The notes: generated by a model from the letters alone, not told the origin. A stretch of 64,000 nucleotides of DNA from Thermomonas flagellata (GCF_022419185.1 NZ_JAJOZK010000003.1:217120-281119); one strand, 5' to 3'; shown: positions 35,619 to 46,865, counted from the stretch's first letter. Numbers and translations are program-made.

Positions 35619-36422
35619 CTACCCGATTTTGCCGGCCGGCATCCCGGCCAGGTGCGCCATGCGCTGGGCGTCGGCGAGGATGCCGCGCAGCAGGCGCACC
35701 TCGGCCGCGTCCAGGTTGGCGCGCAGGAACAGCCGGCGCAGCTTGCGCATCGCGGTCTGCGGGTTGCGGCCCTTGTGGAAGTCGATCGCGGCCAGGGTGT
35801 CCTCCAACTGGCCGAAGAAGCCCTCCAGCACCGCGTGCGGTACCGCGTCCGCTGCTGGCGGGACGGCCCGCGCCGGCGCGGGGTCCTGCGCCGGCATCGC
35901 GGTCTCGGCCTCCAGCGCGGCGCAGCGCAGCTCGTAGGCCAGCACCTGCACCGCCGCGGCGAGGTTCAGCGACGGGAACGCCGGATCCGAGGGGATGTGC
36001 ACGGCCGCGTGGCAGAGCGCCATCTCGGCATTGTCCAGGCCGTTGCGCTCGCGCCCGAACACCAGCGCCACCGGGCCGGCGGCGGCGGCGGCGGCGGCGC
36101 GCAGGCTACGCCGCGCGGCCTCGCGCGGGGCCAGCGGCTCCAGCTGGATGCGCCGGCTGCGCGCGGTGCAGCCGAGCACCCAGCGGCAGTCGGCGACCGC
36201 GTGGGCCAGGTCCGGAAACACCGGCGCGGCCGCGATGAGGTCGTCCGCGCCGGCGGCCAGCGCGAAGGTTTCGTGGTTGGGCGGTTGCTCCGGGGCCACC
36301 AGCACCAGCCGGCGCAGGCCCATGGTCTTCATGGCGCGCGCGGCCGAGCCGATGTTGCCCGGATGCTGGGTGCCGACCAGGACGATGCGCAGGTCGGGGT
36401 CGGCGATGGCGGGGCGTTCCAT
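35619..36422 (-). CDS. trmJ: tRNA (cytidine/uridine-2'-O-)-methyltransferase TrmJ
   Basis: 267 residues. SPOUT methyltransferase for the ribose of position 32 in tRNA. The N-terminal V-L-V-G-T-Q-H-P-G-N-I-G-S-A-A-R-A-M-K motif, G-R-E-R-N-G-L, and S-L-N-L-A-A-A-V-Q-V-L-A-Y-E SAM-knot motif are intact; the C-terminal TrmJ extension (F-F-G-Q-L-E-D-T-L, R-L-F-L-R-A) follows. Divergent from suhB, the same arrangement as in many Gammaproteobacteria. Confidence 0.94.
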   Translation of the reverse strand: MERPAIADPDLRIVLVGTQHPGNIGSAARAMKTMGLRRLVLVAPEQPPNHETFALAAGADDLIAAAPVFPDLAHAVADCRWVLGCTARSRRIQLEPLAPREAARRSLRAAAAAAAGPVALVFGRERNGLDNAEMALCHAAVHIPSDPAFPSLNLAAAVQVLAYELRCAALEAETAMPAQDPAPARAVPPAADAVPHAVLEGFFGQLEDTLAAIDFHKGRNPQTAMRKLRRLFLRANLDAAEVRLLRGILADAQRMAHLAGMPAGKIG

Positions 36423-36510
36423 GCACGAATGGTAAACTGCGCCCGGGCCCGCGCGCCCGCCGCTCTTTCCCACTCCCCCGCGACCGCACCCGACCGAGGC
36501 GCCTACCGCC

Positions 36511-37329
36511 ATGCAGAAACCCGTCGTCAACCTCATGGTCAAGGCGGCCCGCGCGGCCGGCAACGTCCTGCTGCGCAACATGAACCGGCTGGACGCGCTG
36601 GCGGTGGTGGAGAAGGAGCGCATGGACTTCGCCAGCGAAGTGGACGAGCAGGCCGAGCAGGCCGCGATCCGCGAGCTGCGCCGCGCGCACCCGGACGCCG
36701 GCTTCCTCGGCGAGGAGTCCGGCGTGCAGGGCAAGGGCCACAGCCTGTTCGTGATCGACCCGCTGGACGGCACCAGCAACTACCTGCGCGGGTTGCCGCA
36801 CTGGTGCGTGTCGATCGCGCTGGTCGAGCACGGCGAGCCGCAGCACGCGGTGGTGTTCGACCCGCTGCGCAACGAGCTGTTCACCGCCAGCCGCGGCAGC
36901 GGCGCGGTGCTCAACGACCGCCGCATCCGGGTGGCCGCGCGCAAGGACCTGGGCGGCGCCCTGCTCGCGACCGGCTTCCCGCCGCGCGAGCGCGCGAGCG
37001 CGCCGGCCCAGCTGGAATGCGTGCGCGAGCTGCTGCGCGAGGCCGAGGACATCCGCCGCACCGGCTCGGCCGCGCTGGACCTGGCCTACGTCGCCTGCGG
37101 CCGCCTCGACGGCTATTTCGAGGCCGGGGTCAAGCCGTGGGACATCGCCGCCGGAGTGCTGCTGGTGCGCGAGGCGGGCGGCCGCGTGTGCGACTTCCGC
37201 GGCGCCGCGACCGGCCCGCTGGACGCGCGCGGCGTGCACGGGCGCGCGCTGGTGGCCGGCAACCCCAAGCTCAGCGAGGCCCTGCAGAAGCAGATCGTCG
37301 CCTCCGGCTACGCCGCCGCATTCGACTGA
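36511..37329 (+). CDS. suhB: Inositol monophosphatase family protein SuhB
   Basis: 272 residues. Metal-site motifs [14 protein letters not shown] and W-D-I-A-A-G are intact, as in SuhB, which hydrolyses inositol-1-phosphate and also acts as a factor for rRNA transcription antitermination. The start has a standard N-terminus ([17 protein letters not shown]). A TAAACT sequence about 80 bp upstream, in the trmJ-suhB gap, could be a -10. Confidence 0.94.
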   Translation: MQKPVVNLMVKAARAAGNVLLRNMNRLDALAVVEKERMDFASEVDEQAEQAAIRELRRAHPDAGFLGEESGVQGKGHSLFVIDPLDGTSNYLRGLPHWCVSIALVEHGEPQHAVVFDPLRNELFTASRGSGAVLNDRRIRVAARKDLGGALLATGFPPRERASAPAQLECVRELLREAEDIRRTGSAALDLAYVACGRLDGYFEAGVKPWDIAAGVLLVREAGGRVCDFRGAATGPLDARGVHGRALVAGNPKLSEALQKQIVASGYAAAFD

Positions 37330-37435
37330 CGGCGGCGCGGCCCGCGGCCGCGGATCGCGCCGGCATGACCTCCGGATCATCCGCACGCCATCTGCCCGGG
37401 CTAACGTGGCGCAAGGCTACCGTCCCTGCACGCCC

Positions 37436-39061
37436 ATGCCGCGTCCTGCGCCCGCCCATCTGCACTGGCTGATCCAGCGCCTCAACCAGATCGACCGCGA
37501 CCTGCCGGCCGATCTGGCCCGTCGCCGCGTCCTGCGCCTGGCGGCTGGCGCCGCCGCGATGGCAATGCTGCTGCCTGCCGCCGGCCGCGCGCTGGCCAAG
37601 CCGATCTTCGTGGACTATCCGTTCAAACTGGGCGTGGCCTCCGGGCATCCCACCCCGAGCTCGGTCGTGCTGTGGACCCGGCTCGCGCCGGATCCGTTCC
37701 ACGGCGGCGGATTCGACGAGGTCAAGCTGCCGATCCGCTGGGAGCTGGCCGAGGATCCCGCCTTCGGCAAGGGCATCCGCAGTGGCCAGTTCTGGTGCAG
37801 CCAGGCCCTCGGGCACAGCGCCCACGTCAGCGTGGAGGGCCTGGCGCCGGGCCGCGACTACTACTACCGCTTCATCGCCGGCGACGCGGTCAGCCCGGTC
37901 GGGCGCACCCGCACCGCGCCCGTGCCGGACAGCACGCCGCCACGCCTGCGCTTCGCCTCGACCTCCTGCCAGCACTACGAGCAGGGCTGGTACCACGCCT
38001 ACCGCCAGGCCATCGCCGACCAGCCGGACTTCATGCTGTTCCTCGGCGACTCGATCTACGAAAGCTCCTGGGGCGACGATCCGGTGCGCCGGCACCTCGG
38101 CGGCATCCCGGCCACCCTCGAGGACTTCCGCAACCGCCACGCGCAGTACATCCACGACCCCGACCTGCAGGCGGCGCGCGGCGCCATGCCGTGGATCGTG
38201 ACCGTGGACGACCACGAGGTGCAGAACGACTGGGCCGGCGACACCTCCGCGCTGCTGGATCCGCGCTTTCCGCTGCTGCGCGCGCAGGCCATGCAGGCGT
38301 TCTTCGAGCACATGCCCTTCCCGATGGACGTGCTGCGCGCGAACGCCGACCTGCAGCTGTACCGGCGCCTGGATTTCGGCCGCCTCGCCAGCCTGCACGT
38401 GCTGGACACCCGCCAGTTCCGCGACCCGCAGCCCTGCCCGAAGCCCGGGATCGGCGGGGCCAACACGGTGACCGACGCGCAGTGCCCGCAGCGCTGGGGC
38501 CAGCCGCGGCAGATGCTCGGCGCGGCCCAGCAAGCCTGGCTGGAACGCTCGCTGCGCGAACGCCCGGCGCGCTGGAGCGTGATCGGGCAGGAGACCCTGT
38601 TCTCGCCCCTGGCCCAGCCCGTCGACGGCGGGACCGGGTACTACACCGAACCGTGGGACGGCTACCCGCAGGCGCGCCAGGCCGTGATCGCCGCGCTGCG
38701 CGCCAGCCGCGCCCCGAACCCGGTGTTCGTCGGCGGCGACGTGCACTGCACCTGGGCGATGGAGGTCCCGCGCGACGCCCGCGACCTCGCCTCCTCCCCG
38801 ATGGCCTGCGAGTTCACCGGCACCTCGCTGACCTCGGCGGGCTTCCCGCAGGCGACGATCGAGCGTTTCCTCGGCTACAACCCGCAGGCGCGCTACGGCA
38901 ACAGCGTGGGCCACGGCTACCTGCTGTTCGATCTCACCCCGGCGGCGATGCAGGTGCAGGTGCGCACCGCCGCCAGCATCAAGGACCGCAACGCAGCGGT
39001 CGCGACCCAGGCGGCGTTCCAGGTGCGCGCCGGCAGCCCGCGGATCGAGCGTACGGCCTGA
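37436..39061 (+). CDS. PhoD-like alkaline phosphatase/phosphodiesterase
   Basis: 541 residues. A twin-arginine-type leader (R-R-R-V-L-R-L-A-A-G-A near residue 30, ending G-R-A-L-A), an N-terminal Ig-like domain (F-K-L-G-V-A-S-G-H-P-T-P-S-S-V-V-L-W-T-R-L), and the metal domain with A-S-T-S-C-Q-H-Y, L-F-L-G-D-S-I-Y-E, V-D-D-H-E-V-Q-N-D-W and G-G-D-V-H-C. PhoD enzymes release phosphate from phosphodiesters and monoesters with Fe/Ca cofactors. The ATG at 37436 is used; a GTG at 37406 is in frame. No convincing Pho box lies upstream. Confidence 0.9.
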   Translation: MPRPAPAHLHWLIQRLNQIDRDLPADLARRRVLRLAAGAAAMAMLLPAAGRALAKPIFVDYPFKLGVASGHPTPSSVVLWTRLAPDPFHGGGFDEVKLPIRWELAEDPAFGKGIRSGQFWCSQALGHSAHVSVEGLAPGRDYYYRFIAGDAVSPVGRTRTAPVPDSTPPRLRFASTSCQHYEQGWYHAYRQAIADQPDFMLFLGDSIYESSWGDDPVRRHLGGIPATLEDFRNRHAQYIHDPDLQAARGAMPWIVTVDDHEVQNDWAGDTSALLDPRFPLLRAQAMQAFFEHMPFPMDVLRANADLQLYRRLDFGRLASLHVLDTRQFRDPQPCPKPGIGGANTVTDAQCPQRWGQPRQMLGAAQQAWLERSLRERPARWSVIGQETLFSPLAQPVDGGTGYYTEPWDGYPQARQAVIAALRASRAPNPVFVGGDVHCTWAMEVPRDARDLASSPMACEFTGTSLTSAGFPQATIERFLGYNPQARYGNSVGHGYLLFDLTPAAMQVQVRTAASIKDRNAAVATQAAFQVRAGSPRIERTA

Positions 39062-39097
39062 GCCGCGAGCGCAGGCGGCGCGCGCCTCGCTGCCGGA

Positions 39098-40054
39098 TCA
39101 GGGCCGGCGCGCGAGCGCCGCCTCGTCACGCGCCTTCGGCATCAGGTCCTGCTTGGTGACGTTCATCCACAGCAGCAGCGGGCAGGCCACGAAGATCGAA
39201 GACAGGGTGCCGATCACCACGCCGATGATCTGCGCCTCGGCCAGGCCGCGCAGCGACGTACCGCCGTACAGGTACAGCGCGAGCATGCTCAGGAACGCCA
39301 CGAACGAGGTGATCACGGTGCGCGACAGGGTCTGGTTGACCGAGGCGTTCATGATCTCGATCGGGGTCGCGCGCATGCTGCGGAAGTTCTCGCGCACGCG
39401 GTCGAACACCACGATGGTGTCGTTGATCGAGAAGCCCATCACCGCGAGGATGCCGGCCAGCACGTTGAGGTCGAACTCGTGCCCGGACAGCGCGAACCAG
39501 CCGCCGACCATGACCACGTCGTGCAGGGTGGTGATGATCGCGGCGATCGCGAACTTCAGCTCGAAGCGCGCGCTGATGTAGACCAGGAACCCGACCAGCA
39601 CGAACAGCATCGCGTACAGGCCCTTCTCGGCCAGCTCCTTGCCGACCTGCGCGCTGATCACCGCGCTGCTCTGCTTCTGCGCCGGGTTGTTGGGGAGCGA
39701 GGCGGCCTTGGCCACGGCGTCGCCGACGCTGCCGACCTGGTCCGGGTTGCCCTGCTGGCGGCCCTCGACCTGCAGCCGCACCAGCACGTCCTTGCCGCTG
39801 CCGAATGCCTGTACCTGCGCGTTCGGGAAACCGTGCGCCTGCAGGCTGGCGCGCACGTCGTCCACGTTCGGCGCCTGCGCGTAGCGCAGCTGCACGCCGA
39901 CGCCGCCGGTGAAGTCGAGCGCGAAGTTGAAGCCCTTGAACACCATCGCGCCGATCGCGATGGCCATGACCAGGAACGCGATCGCCAGCGACACGCGGCG
40001 CAGCCGCATGAAGTCGATCTTGCTGTCGTAGGGGAAGACGTTGAACGGTTTCAT
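39098..40054 (-). CDS. secF: Protein translocase subunit SecF
   Basis: 318 residues, six helices. Signature D-F-T-G-G-V near the N-terminus and G-F-S-I-N-D-T-I-V-V-F-D-R-V-R-E in the core. With SecD it forms the proton-driven complex that assists late steps of export through SecYEG. Follows secD after 13 bases in the yajC-secD-secF operon. Normal length. Confidence 0.97.
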   Translation of the reverse strand: MKPFNVFPYDSKIDFMRLRRVSLAIAFLVMAIAIGAMVFKGFNFALDFTGGVGVQLRYAQAPNVDDVRASLQAHGFPNAQVQAFGSGKDVLVRLQVEGRQQGNPDQVGSVGDAVAKAASLPNNPAQKQSSAVISAQVGKELAEKGLYAMLFVLVGFLVYISARFELKFAIAAIITTLHDVVMVGGWFALSGHEFDLNVLAGILAVMGFSINDTIVVFDRVRENFRSMRATPIEIMNASVNQTLSRTVITSFVAFLSMLALYLYGGTSLRGLAEAQIIGVVIGTLSSIFVACPLLLWMNVTKQDLMPKARDEAALARRP

Positions 40055-40067
40055 GGGCGCATTCCCT

Positions 40068-41939
40068 TCAGATCGCGATCGACTTGAGCTTCTTGCGACG
40101 GCCGTAGATCAGGTTGGCGATGCCGCGCGAGACCGAGACCGCGGTGTACATCGAGGTCACGATGCCCAGGATCAGGGTCACCGCGAAGCCCTTCAGCGGG
40201 CCGGTGCCGAACGCGAACAGCGCCAGGCCCGCGACCACGGTGGTGATGTTGGCGTCCATGATGGTGCCGGTGGCGCGCTTGTAGCCCTCCGCGATCGCGG
40301 TCAGCGGCGGCATCCCGGCGCGCAGGTCCTCGCGGATGCGCTCGTTGATCAGCACGTTGGCGTCCACCGACATGCCGACCGTCAGGGCGATGCCGGCCAG
40401 GCCCGGCAGGGTCAGGGTGAACCCGAGCAGCGACATCAGCGCGACCACCAGCAGCAGGTTGAGCAACAGCGCCAGCACCGTGATCACGCCGAACATGCGG
40501 TAGTAGATCAGGAAGAACACCAGCGCGAACACGAACGAGAACACCACCGCGGTCAGGCCGCGCTGGATGTTCTCCGCGCCCAGGCTGGGGCCGACCGTAC
40601 GCTCGTCCACGAAGTCCATCGGCGCCGCCAGCGCGCCGGCGCGCAGCAGCAGGGCCAGATCCGAGGCCTCCTTCATGCTCTCCAGGCCGGTGGTCTGGAA
40701 GTCGCGGCCGAGGGTGCTCTGGATGGTGGCGACCGAGATCACCTGCTCGTTCAGGCGGGTGCTGCGCACCTCCTTGCCGTCCACCAGCTTCACCTCCGGG
40801 ATGCGCTCGCTGTACACCACCGCCATCGGCTTGCCGACGTGCTGGCTGGAGTAGTCGAACATGCGCTGGCCGCCGATGCTGGTCAGGCGCACACGCACGG
40901 CGGGGGTGCCGCTCTGCGAGTCGAAGAACGCACTGGCGCTCTGCAGCTGCTCGCCGGAGGCGATCACCCGCTTGTTGAGCAGGATCGGGACCGGCTTGCC
41001 GTCCGGGCCGATCTCCTTGCGGTTGAACAGGCGCGCCTCCGGCGGCACGTTGCCGCTGTCGCGCGCCTCGATCGCGTTGCCCTCGACCACGCCGCGGTAC
41101 TCCAGGGTCGCGGTCGCGCCGAGGATGCGCTTGGCCTGGGCGGTGTCCTGCACGCCCGGCAGCTGCACCACCACGCGGTCGGCGCCCTGGCGCTGGATGA
41201 TCGGCTCGGCCACGCCGAGCTCGTTGATGCGGTTGCTGAGGGTGGCGATGTTCTGCTGCACCGCCTCGCTCAGCATCTTGTCCAGCTCCGCCTGCGGGAT
41301 GCGCACCACCACGGTGTTGTTCGGGCCGGTCTCGACCTGGTAGTTGGGCATGTCGCGCGCGAACAGGCGCTGCGCCTGCGCCGGATCCTGGCCGTCGGCG
41401 AGGGTGGCGACGAGCGTGCCGTCCTTGCGCGCCTCCACCGCGGTGTAGCGGATGCGGTTGTCGCGCAGCAGCACGCGCATGTCCTCGGCGGTGCCGTCGA
41501 TGCGCTTGGCCAGCGCGGCCTCCTTGTCCACCTGCATCTCGAAGTACACGCCGCCGCGCAGGTCGAGGCCGAGCGACATCTGGCGCGCGCCGATCGCCTG
41601 CAGCCAGGCCGGCACGGTCGAGGCCTGGTTGAGGGCGACCACGTAGCCGCTGCCGACCGCATCCCGGATCACGCCGGCGGCGCGGATCTGGGCATCGTTG
41701 TTCGGGCTGCGCACCAGCAGGTTGCCGTCCTTGCCGATCGCGACCGACTGGAACGGCACCCCGGCCTGGCGCAGCGCGGCGGTGACTTTCTGCTCCAGCG
41801 CGGCGTCCACCTGGGCGCCGCGGTTGGCGGTCACCTGCACCGCCGGCTGCTGCGGGAACAGGTTGGGCAGCGAGTACAGCACGCTGAAGGCCAGCAGCAC
41901 CACCAGCAGCAGGTATTTCCAGCGGGAGTATTCGAGCAT
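40068..41939 (-). CDS. secD: Protein translocase subunit SecD
   Basis: 623 residues. N-terminal helix, a large periplasmic P1 domain beginning near L-G-L-D-L-R-G-G-V-Y-F, the V-Q-L-P-G-V-Q-D segment, and a five-helix C-terminal part with G-M-S-V-D-A-N-V-L-I-N-E-R-I-R-E-D, a conserved motif. Works with SecF in protein export. Usual size, no anomalies. 53 bp downstream of yajC. Confidence 0.97.
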   Translation of the reverse strand: MLEYSRWKYLLLVVLLAFSVLYSLPNLFPQQPAVQVTANRGAQVDAALEQKVTAALRQAGVPFQSVAIGKDGNLLVRSPNNDAQIRAAGVIRDAVGSGYVVALNQASTVPAWLQAIGARQMSLGLDLRGGVYFEMQVDKEAALAKRIDGTAEDMRVLLRDNRIRYTAVEARKDGTLVATLADGQDPAQAQRLFARDMPNYQVETGPNNTVVVRIPQAELDKMLSEAVQQNIATLSNRINELGVAEPIIQRQGADRVVVQLPGVQDTAQAKRILGATATLEYRGVVEGNAIEARDSGNVPPEARLFNRKEIGPDGKPVPILLNKRVIASGEQLQSASAFFDSQSGTPAVRVRLTSIGGQRMFDYSSQHVGKPMAVVYSERIPEVKLVDGKEVRSTRLNEQVISVATIQSTLGRDFQTTGLESMKEASDLALLLRAGALAAPMDFVDERTVGPSLGAENIQRGLTAVVFSFVFALVFFLIYYRMFGVITVLALLLNLLLVVALMSLLGFTLTLPGLAGIALTVGMSVDANVLINERIREDLRAGMPPLTAIAEGYKRATGTIMDANITTVVAGLALFAFGTGPLKGFAVTLILGIVTSMYTAVSVSRGIANLIYGRRKKLKSIAI

Positions 41940-41992
41940 CGGGCACCCCGCGCGGCCGGCGGCCGCGCCAGATCAGGCGGGAGGGAGGGGGA

Positions 41993-42337
41993 TCAGGCGG
42001 CCTTGAGCGTGCCCTTGGGCAGCACGCTGGCGATCGCGCCCTTCTGCACGCGCACCTGCACGCCGTCGGCGATCTCCACGGTCACGAAGCTGTCGCCCAG
42101 GCTGGCCACAGTGCCGGCGATGCCGCCGTTGGTGATCACCTCGTCGCCCTTGGCGAGCTTGTCCAGCATCGCCCGGTGCTCCTTCTGGCGCTTGAGCTGC
42201 GGCCGGATCATCAGGAAGTACATGATCACCAGCAGCAGGATCGGGAACAGCAGGGTGGACATCAGGCCCGGAGCGGCGGGCGCGGCGCCAGCGGCCTGGG
42301 CGTGGGCGACGGGGATCAGCAGGTCGAGCGGGTTCAT
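41993..42337 (-). CDS. yajC: Preprotein translocase subunit YajC
   Basis: 114 residues with one membrane helix (about 30-48, L-F-P-I-L-L-L-V-I-M-Y-F-L) followed by the R-P-Q-L-K-R-Q-K-E-H motif and the L-A-K-G-D-E-V-I-T-N-G-G-I-A-G beta-rich domain. Accessory to SecDF. The ATG at 42337 is preferred over a TTG two codons earlier. Lies 88 bp after tgt. Confidence 0.95.
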   Translation of the reverse strand: MNPLDLLIPVAHAQAAGAAPAAPGLMSTLLFPILLLVIMYFLMIRPQLKRQKEHRAMLDKLAKGDEVITNGGIAGTVASLGDSFVTVEIADGVQVRVQKGAIASVLPKGTLKAA

Positions 42338-42425
42338 CGGCAATCCGTAGGGCTACGAAGGGGCTGGCCGCGGCCAGCCGGGGATTATGCCATGCCCCGG
42401 GCGGCGCCCGGCCGCCCGCCGCGCC

Positions 42426-43700
<1,275 letters not shown>

Positions 43701-43713
43701 TCAAAACAGATGC

Positions 43714-44754
43714 TCATGCCCCCGCCTCCTGCGGCCACAGCAGCATGGCGTCGCCGTAGCTGAAGAAGCGGTAGCGCTGGCGCACCGCGTGCTCGTAGGC
43801 GGCGAAGATGCGCGCCTTGCCGGCGAACGCGGAGACCAGCATCAGCAGCGTGCTCTCCGGCAGGTGGAAGTTGGTCAGCAGCGCATCGATGCTGCGGATG
43901 CGGTAGCCGGGGAAGATGAAGATGCTGGTGTCGCCGGCGAACGGCTGCAGGACGTCGCCCACCATCGCGCTCTCCAGCGCGCGCACCACGGTGGTGCCCA
44001 CCGCGATCACCCGTCCGCCGGCGGCGCGGGTGCGGCGCACCTGTTCGACCAGCTCCGCGCCGACGTTGATCCACTCGCTGTGCATGCGGTGCTGGCGCAC
44101 GTCGTCCACCCGCACCGGCTGGAAGGTGCCGGCGCCGACGTGCAGGGTGATGTGGCCGATCCCGATGCCGCGCGCGCGCAGCGCCTCCAGCAGCGGCGCG
44201 TCGAAGTGCAGGCCGGCGGTGGGCGCGGCGACCGCGCCGGCTTCGCGCGCGAACACGGTCTGGTAGCGCTCGGCATCGGCCTTGTCCGGCTGGCGCTCGA
44301 TGTAGGGCGGCAGCGGCAGCTGGCCGGCGTGTTGCAGCCAGTCCGCCAGCGCGCCGTGCACGTGGAAGCGCAGCTCCCAGAAGCCGTCGTCGCCGCGCGC
44401 CACCACCTCGGCCTCGCCGCCGGCGTCCAGCGCGATCCGGCTGCCCACCTGCGGCGGCTTGCTCACGCCCAGCTGCGCCCGCGCGGCGTTGCCGGGCAGC
44501 AGGCGCTCGATCAGGATCTCCACCCGCCCGCCGCTGGGCTTGGCGCCGAACAGGCGCGCCGGGATCACCCGGGTGTCGTTGAACACCAGCAGGTCCCCCG
44601 GCCGCAGCAGCGCCGGCAGGTCGCGCACGTGCAGGTCGGCGAACGGCGCCGCGCCCGGCGGCACGTGCAGCAGGCGGCTGGCCGAGCGCTCGGGCAGCGG
44701 CGCCTGCGCGATCAGCTCCGGCGGCAGGTCGTAGTGGAAGTCGGATTTCTTCAC
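43714..44754 (-). CDS. queA: S-adenosylmethionine:tRNA ribosyltransferase-isomerase
   Basis: 346 residues. It transfers the ribosyl part of SAM to preQ1-tRNA to make epoxyqueuosine. Signatures: [14 protein letters not shown] at the N-terminus, [19 protein letters not shown], and [10 protein letters not shown]. It precedes tgt in the queuosine pathway order and starts 45 bp from the Lrp-type gene. Normal length. Confidence 0.97.
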   Translation of the reverse strand: MKKSDFHYDLPPELIAQAPLPERSASRLLHVPPGAAPFADLHVRDLPALLRPGDLLVFNDTRVIPARLFGAKPSGGRVEILIERLLPGNAARAQLGVSKPPQVGSRIALDAGGEAEVVARGDDGFWELRFHVHGALADWLQHAGQLPLPPYIERQPDKADAERYQTVFAREAGAVAAPTAGLHFDAPLLEALRARGIGIGHITLHVGAGTFQPVRVDDVRQHRMHSEWINVGAELVEQVRRTRAAGGRVIAVGTTVVRALESAMVGDVLQPFAGDTSIFIFPGYRIRSIDALLTNFHLPESTLLMLVSAFAGKARIFAAYEHAVRQRYRFFSYGDAMLLWPQEAGA

Positions 44755-44799
44755 GGGCGGCCCCGGCTGGGCGGGCGCGCATTGTAGGCGCGCGCCGGC

Positions 44800-45243
44800 T
44801 CAGCGCTCGAACTTGGTGGACAGGATGATCGAGGTGTTGGTGCGCTCCACCCCGTCGATCGCGCCGATGCGGTCGGTCAGCACGTCCATCTCGCCGACGC
44901 TGGCGGTGACCGCCAGCGCGATCAGGTCGTGGCCGCCGCTGATCGAATACAGCACCCGCACCTCGTGCATCGCCTGCAGCGCGCGCACCACCGCGTTCAT
45001 CTGCTTGGGGCGCAGGGTGATCAGGATGTGGGCGCGGATGCGGTCGCGCTCGAGCTCGTCGTCCACCCGCACGGTGTAGCCGCGGATCACGCCGGCCTGC
45101 TCCAGCCGCGCGATCCGGTTCTGCACCGTGGTGCGCGACAGCCCGAGCCGGCGCGCGATCTCGGCGGTGCTGGCGCGCGCGTTCTCGCGCAGCAGCGAGA
45201 GCAGCAGTTCGTCGGCGGGGGAGATGCGCATGCGGGCAAGCAT
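44800..45243 (-). CDS. Lrp/AsnC family transcriptional regulator
   Basis: 147 residues. An N-terminal winged helix-turn-helix (L-L-L-S-L-L-R-E-N-A-R-A-S-T-A-E-I-A-R-R-L-G-L-S-R-T-T-V-Q-N-R-I split over residues 14-45) and a RAM ligand-binding domain (V-L-Y-S-I-S-G-G-H-D-L-I-A). Such regulators usually sense an amino acid and control transport or catabolism. Divergent from an aminotransferase gene with an 11-bp inverted repeat in the gap, so that gene is the likely target. The start may be 45243 or the ATG at 45231. Confidence 0.92.
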   Translation of the reverse strand: MLARMRISPADELLLSLLRENARASTAEIARRLGLSRTTVQNRIARLEQAGVIRGYTVRVDDELERDRIRAHILITLRPKQMNAVVRALQAMHEVRVLYSISGGHDLIALAVTASVGEMDVLTDRIGAIDGVERTNTSIILSTKFER

Positions 45244-45246
45244 ACC

Positions 45247-45287
45247 GGCGATTCGACGGATTTGCCCGGCATTCCGGTCGAATCGCC
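45247..45287. promoter_or_regulatory. Candidate operator between the Lrp-type regulator and aminotransferase
   Basis: Perfect inverted repeat GGCGATTCGAC (45247-45257) / GTCGAATCGCC (45277-45287), with an AT-containing 19-bp centre, in the 108-bp divergent intergenic region. Spacing of arm centres is 30 bp, about three helical turns, suiting a multimeric Lrp-type protein. Probable autoregulation and control of the aminotransferase. Confidence 0.55.
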
Positions 45288-45351
45288 CCTACCGATCGTC
45301 CGCCAGGCAGCGATAATGCCGCTTTGGCCCGCAAGCGCCCGGAGACAGCCC

Positions 45352-46845
45352 ATGGACCCGATCGAGACCCTTGCCCCGCTGCGCGCCCACGGCGGCCTGC
45401 GCACCACCGGGCTGGACGACGCCAGCGTGCGCGCGTTCGCCGCGCGCGACCCGCAGCTGGGCGAGGCCATCGCCGCCGCCGCCGCGGACTATGCCAGCGT
45501 GCGCGCCGAGTTCCCCGACCTGCTGGCGCTGGACGAGGACGCCCAGCGCGCAAAGGTGCAGGAAGGCTTCGTCAACTTCTACTCGCAGGACAACGCCAAC
45601 CCGTACGTGGCGCTGGCCGCGCGCGGCCCGTGGATCGTCACCCTGAAGGGCGCGGTGCTGTACGACACCGGCGGCTACGGCATGCTCGGCCTCGGCCATG
45701 CGCCGGCGGCGGTGATCGCGGCGATGGCGCGCCCGCAGGCGATGGCCAACATCATGACCCCGAGCGTGGCGCAGCTGCGCTTCTCCAACGCCATGCACCG
45801 CGAGATCGGCCAGACCCGCGGCGGCTGCCCGTATGCGGCGTTCATGTGCCTCAACTCCGGCTCGGAATCGGTGTCGCTGGCCGCGCGCATCGTGGATGCC
45901 AACGCCAAGACCCAGACCGACCCCGGCGCCCGCCACGCCGGCAAGACCATCAAGCGGCTGGTGGTGAAGGGCGCCTTCCACGGCCGCACCGAGCGCCCGG
46001 CGCTGTATTCCGACTCCACCCGCAAGACCTACCTGCAGCACCTGGCCAGCTTCCGCGGCGAGGAGTCGGTGATCGCGGTGCCGCCGTACGACATCGACGC
46101 GCTGCGCAAGGCGTTCGCCGATGCCGATGCCCACGGCTGGTTCATCGAGGCGATGCTCCTGGAGCCGGTGATGGGCGAAGGCGACCCCGGCCGCAGCGTG
46201 CCGGTGGACTTCTACAACGCCGCGCGCGCCCTCACCCGCGCCCACGGCAGCCTCTTGCTGGTGGATTCGATCCAGGCCGGCCTGCGCGCCACCGGCTACC
46301 TGTCGATCGTGGACTACCCGGGCTTCGAAGGCATCGAGGCCCCGGACATGGAGACCTACTCCAAGGCGCTCAACGCCGGCCAGTACCCGCTGTCGGTGCT
46401 GGCGGTCACCGCGCACGCCGCCGGCCTCTACAAGCGCGGGCTGTACGGCAACACCATGACCGCCAACCCGCGCGCGCTGGACGTGGCCTGCGCGGTGCTG
46501 GCGCAGCTCACCCCCGCCCTGCGCGAGAACATTCGCGCCCGCGGCCGCCAGGCCCTGGCCCTGCTGGAGGCGCTCAAGGCCGACCTCGGCGGGGCGATCA
46601 CCAAGGTGCAGGGCACCGGGCTGCTGTTCTCCTGCGAGCTGGCGCCGCAATTCAAGGGCTACGGCAGCGGCTCCACCGAGGAATGGCTGCGCGAGCACGG
46701 CCTCGGCGTGATCCATGGCGGCGAGAACTCGCTGCGCTTCACCCCGCACTTCGCGATGAGCGAGGACGAGCTGCAGCTGGTGGTGGCGATGGTGCGCCGC
46801 GCCCTGCTGGAAGGCCCGCGGGTGGCGCAGCCGGCCGCGGCCTGA
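45352..46845 (+). CDS. Class III PLP-dependent aminotransferase
   Basis: 497 residues. The fold shows N-S-G-S-E-S-V-S-L-A-A-R for phosphate binding, K-G-A-F-H-G-R-T, E-P-V-M-G-E-G in the middle, D-S-I-Q-A-G-L-R, and the probable PLP lysine K338 in E-T-Y-S-K-A-L-N-A-G-Q. The family uses omega-amino acids, ornithine, lysine or diamines; the substrate cannot be fixed from sequence. Divergence from an Lrp-type regulator suggests an amino acid catabolic step, perhaps lysine or ornithine. The ATG at 45352 has a GGAG about 10 bases upstream. Confidence 0.87.
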   Translation: MDPIETLAPLRAHGGLRTTGLDDASVRAFAARDPQLGEAIAAAAADYASVRAEFPDLLALDEDAQRAKVQEGFVNFYSQDNANPYVALAARGPWIVTLKGAVLYDTGGYGMLGLGHAPAAVIAAMARPQAMANIMTPSVAQLRFSNAMHREIGQTRGGCPYAAFMCLNSGSESVSLAARIVDANAKTQTDPGARHAGKTIKRLVVKGAFHGRTERPALYSDSTRKTYLQHLASFRGEESVIAVPPYDIDALRKAFADADAHGWFIEAMLLEPVMGEGDPGRSVPVDFYNAARALTRAHGSLLLVDSIQAGLRATGYLSIVDYPGFEGIEAPDMETYSKALNAGQYPLSVLAVTAHAAGLYKRGLYGNTMTANPRALDVACAVLAQLTPALRENIRARGRQALALLEALKADLGGAITKVQGTGLLFSCELAPQFKGYGSGSTEEWLREHGLGVIHGGENSLRFTPHFAMSEDELQLVVAMVRRALLEGPRVAQPAAA

Positions 46846-46865
46846 GCCGCGGCGGTGCTGGCGGG

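Noticed and set aside
37330..37435. Pho box upstream of the PhoD-like phosphatase
   Set aside because: Only isolated ATGAC/ATCAT fragments; no pair of half-sites at 11-bp spacing.
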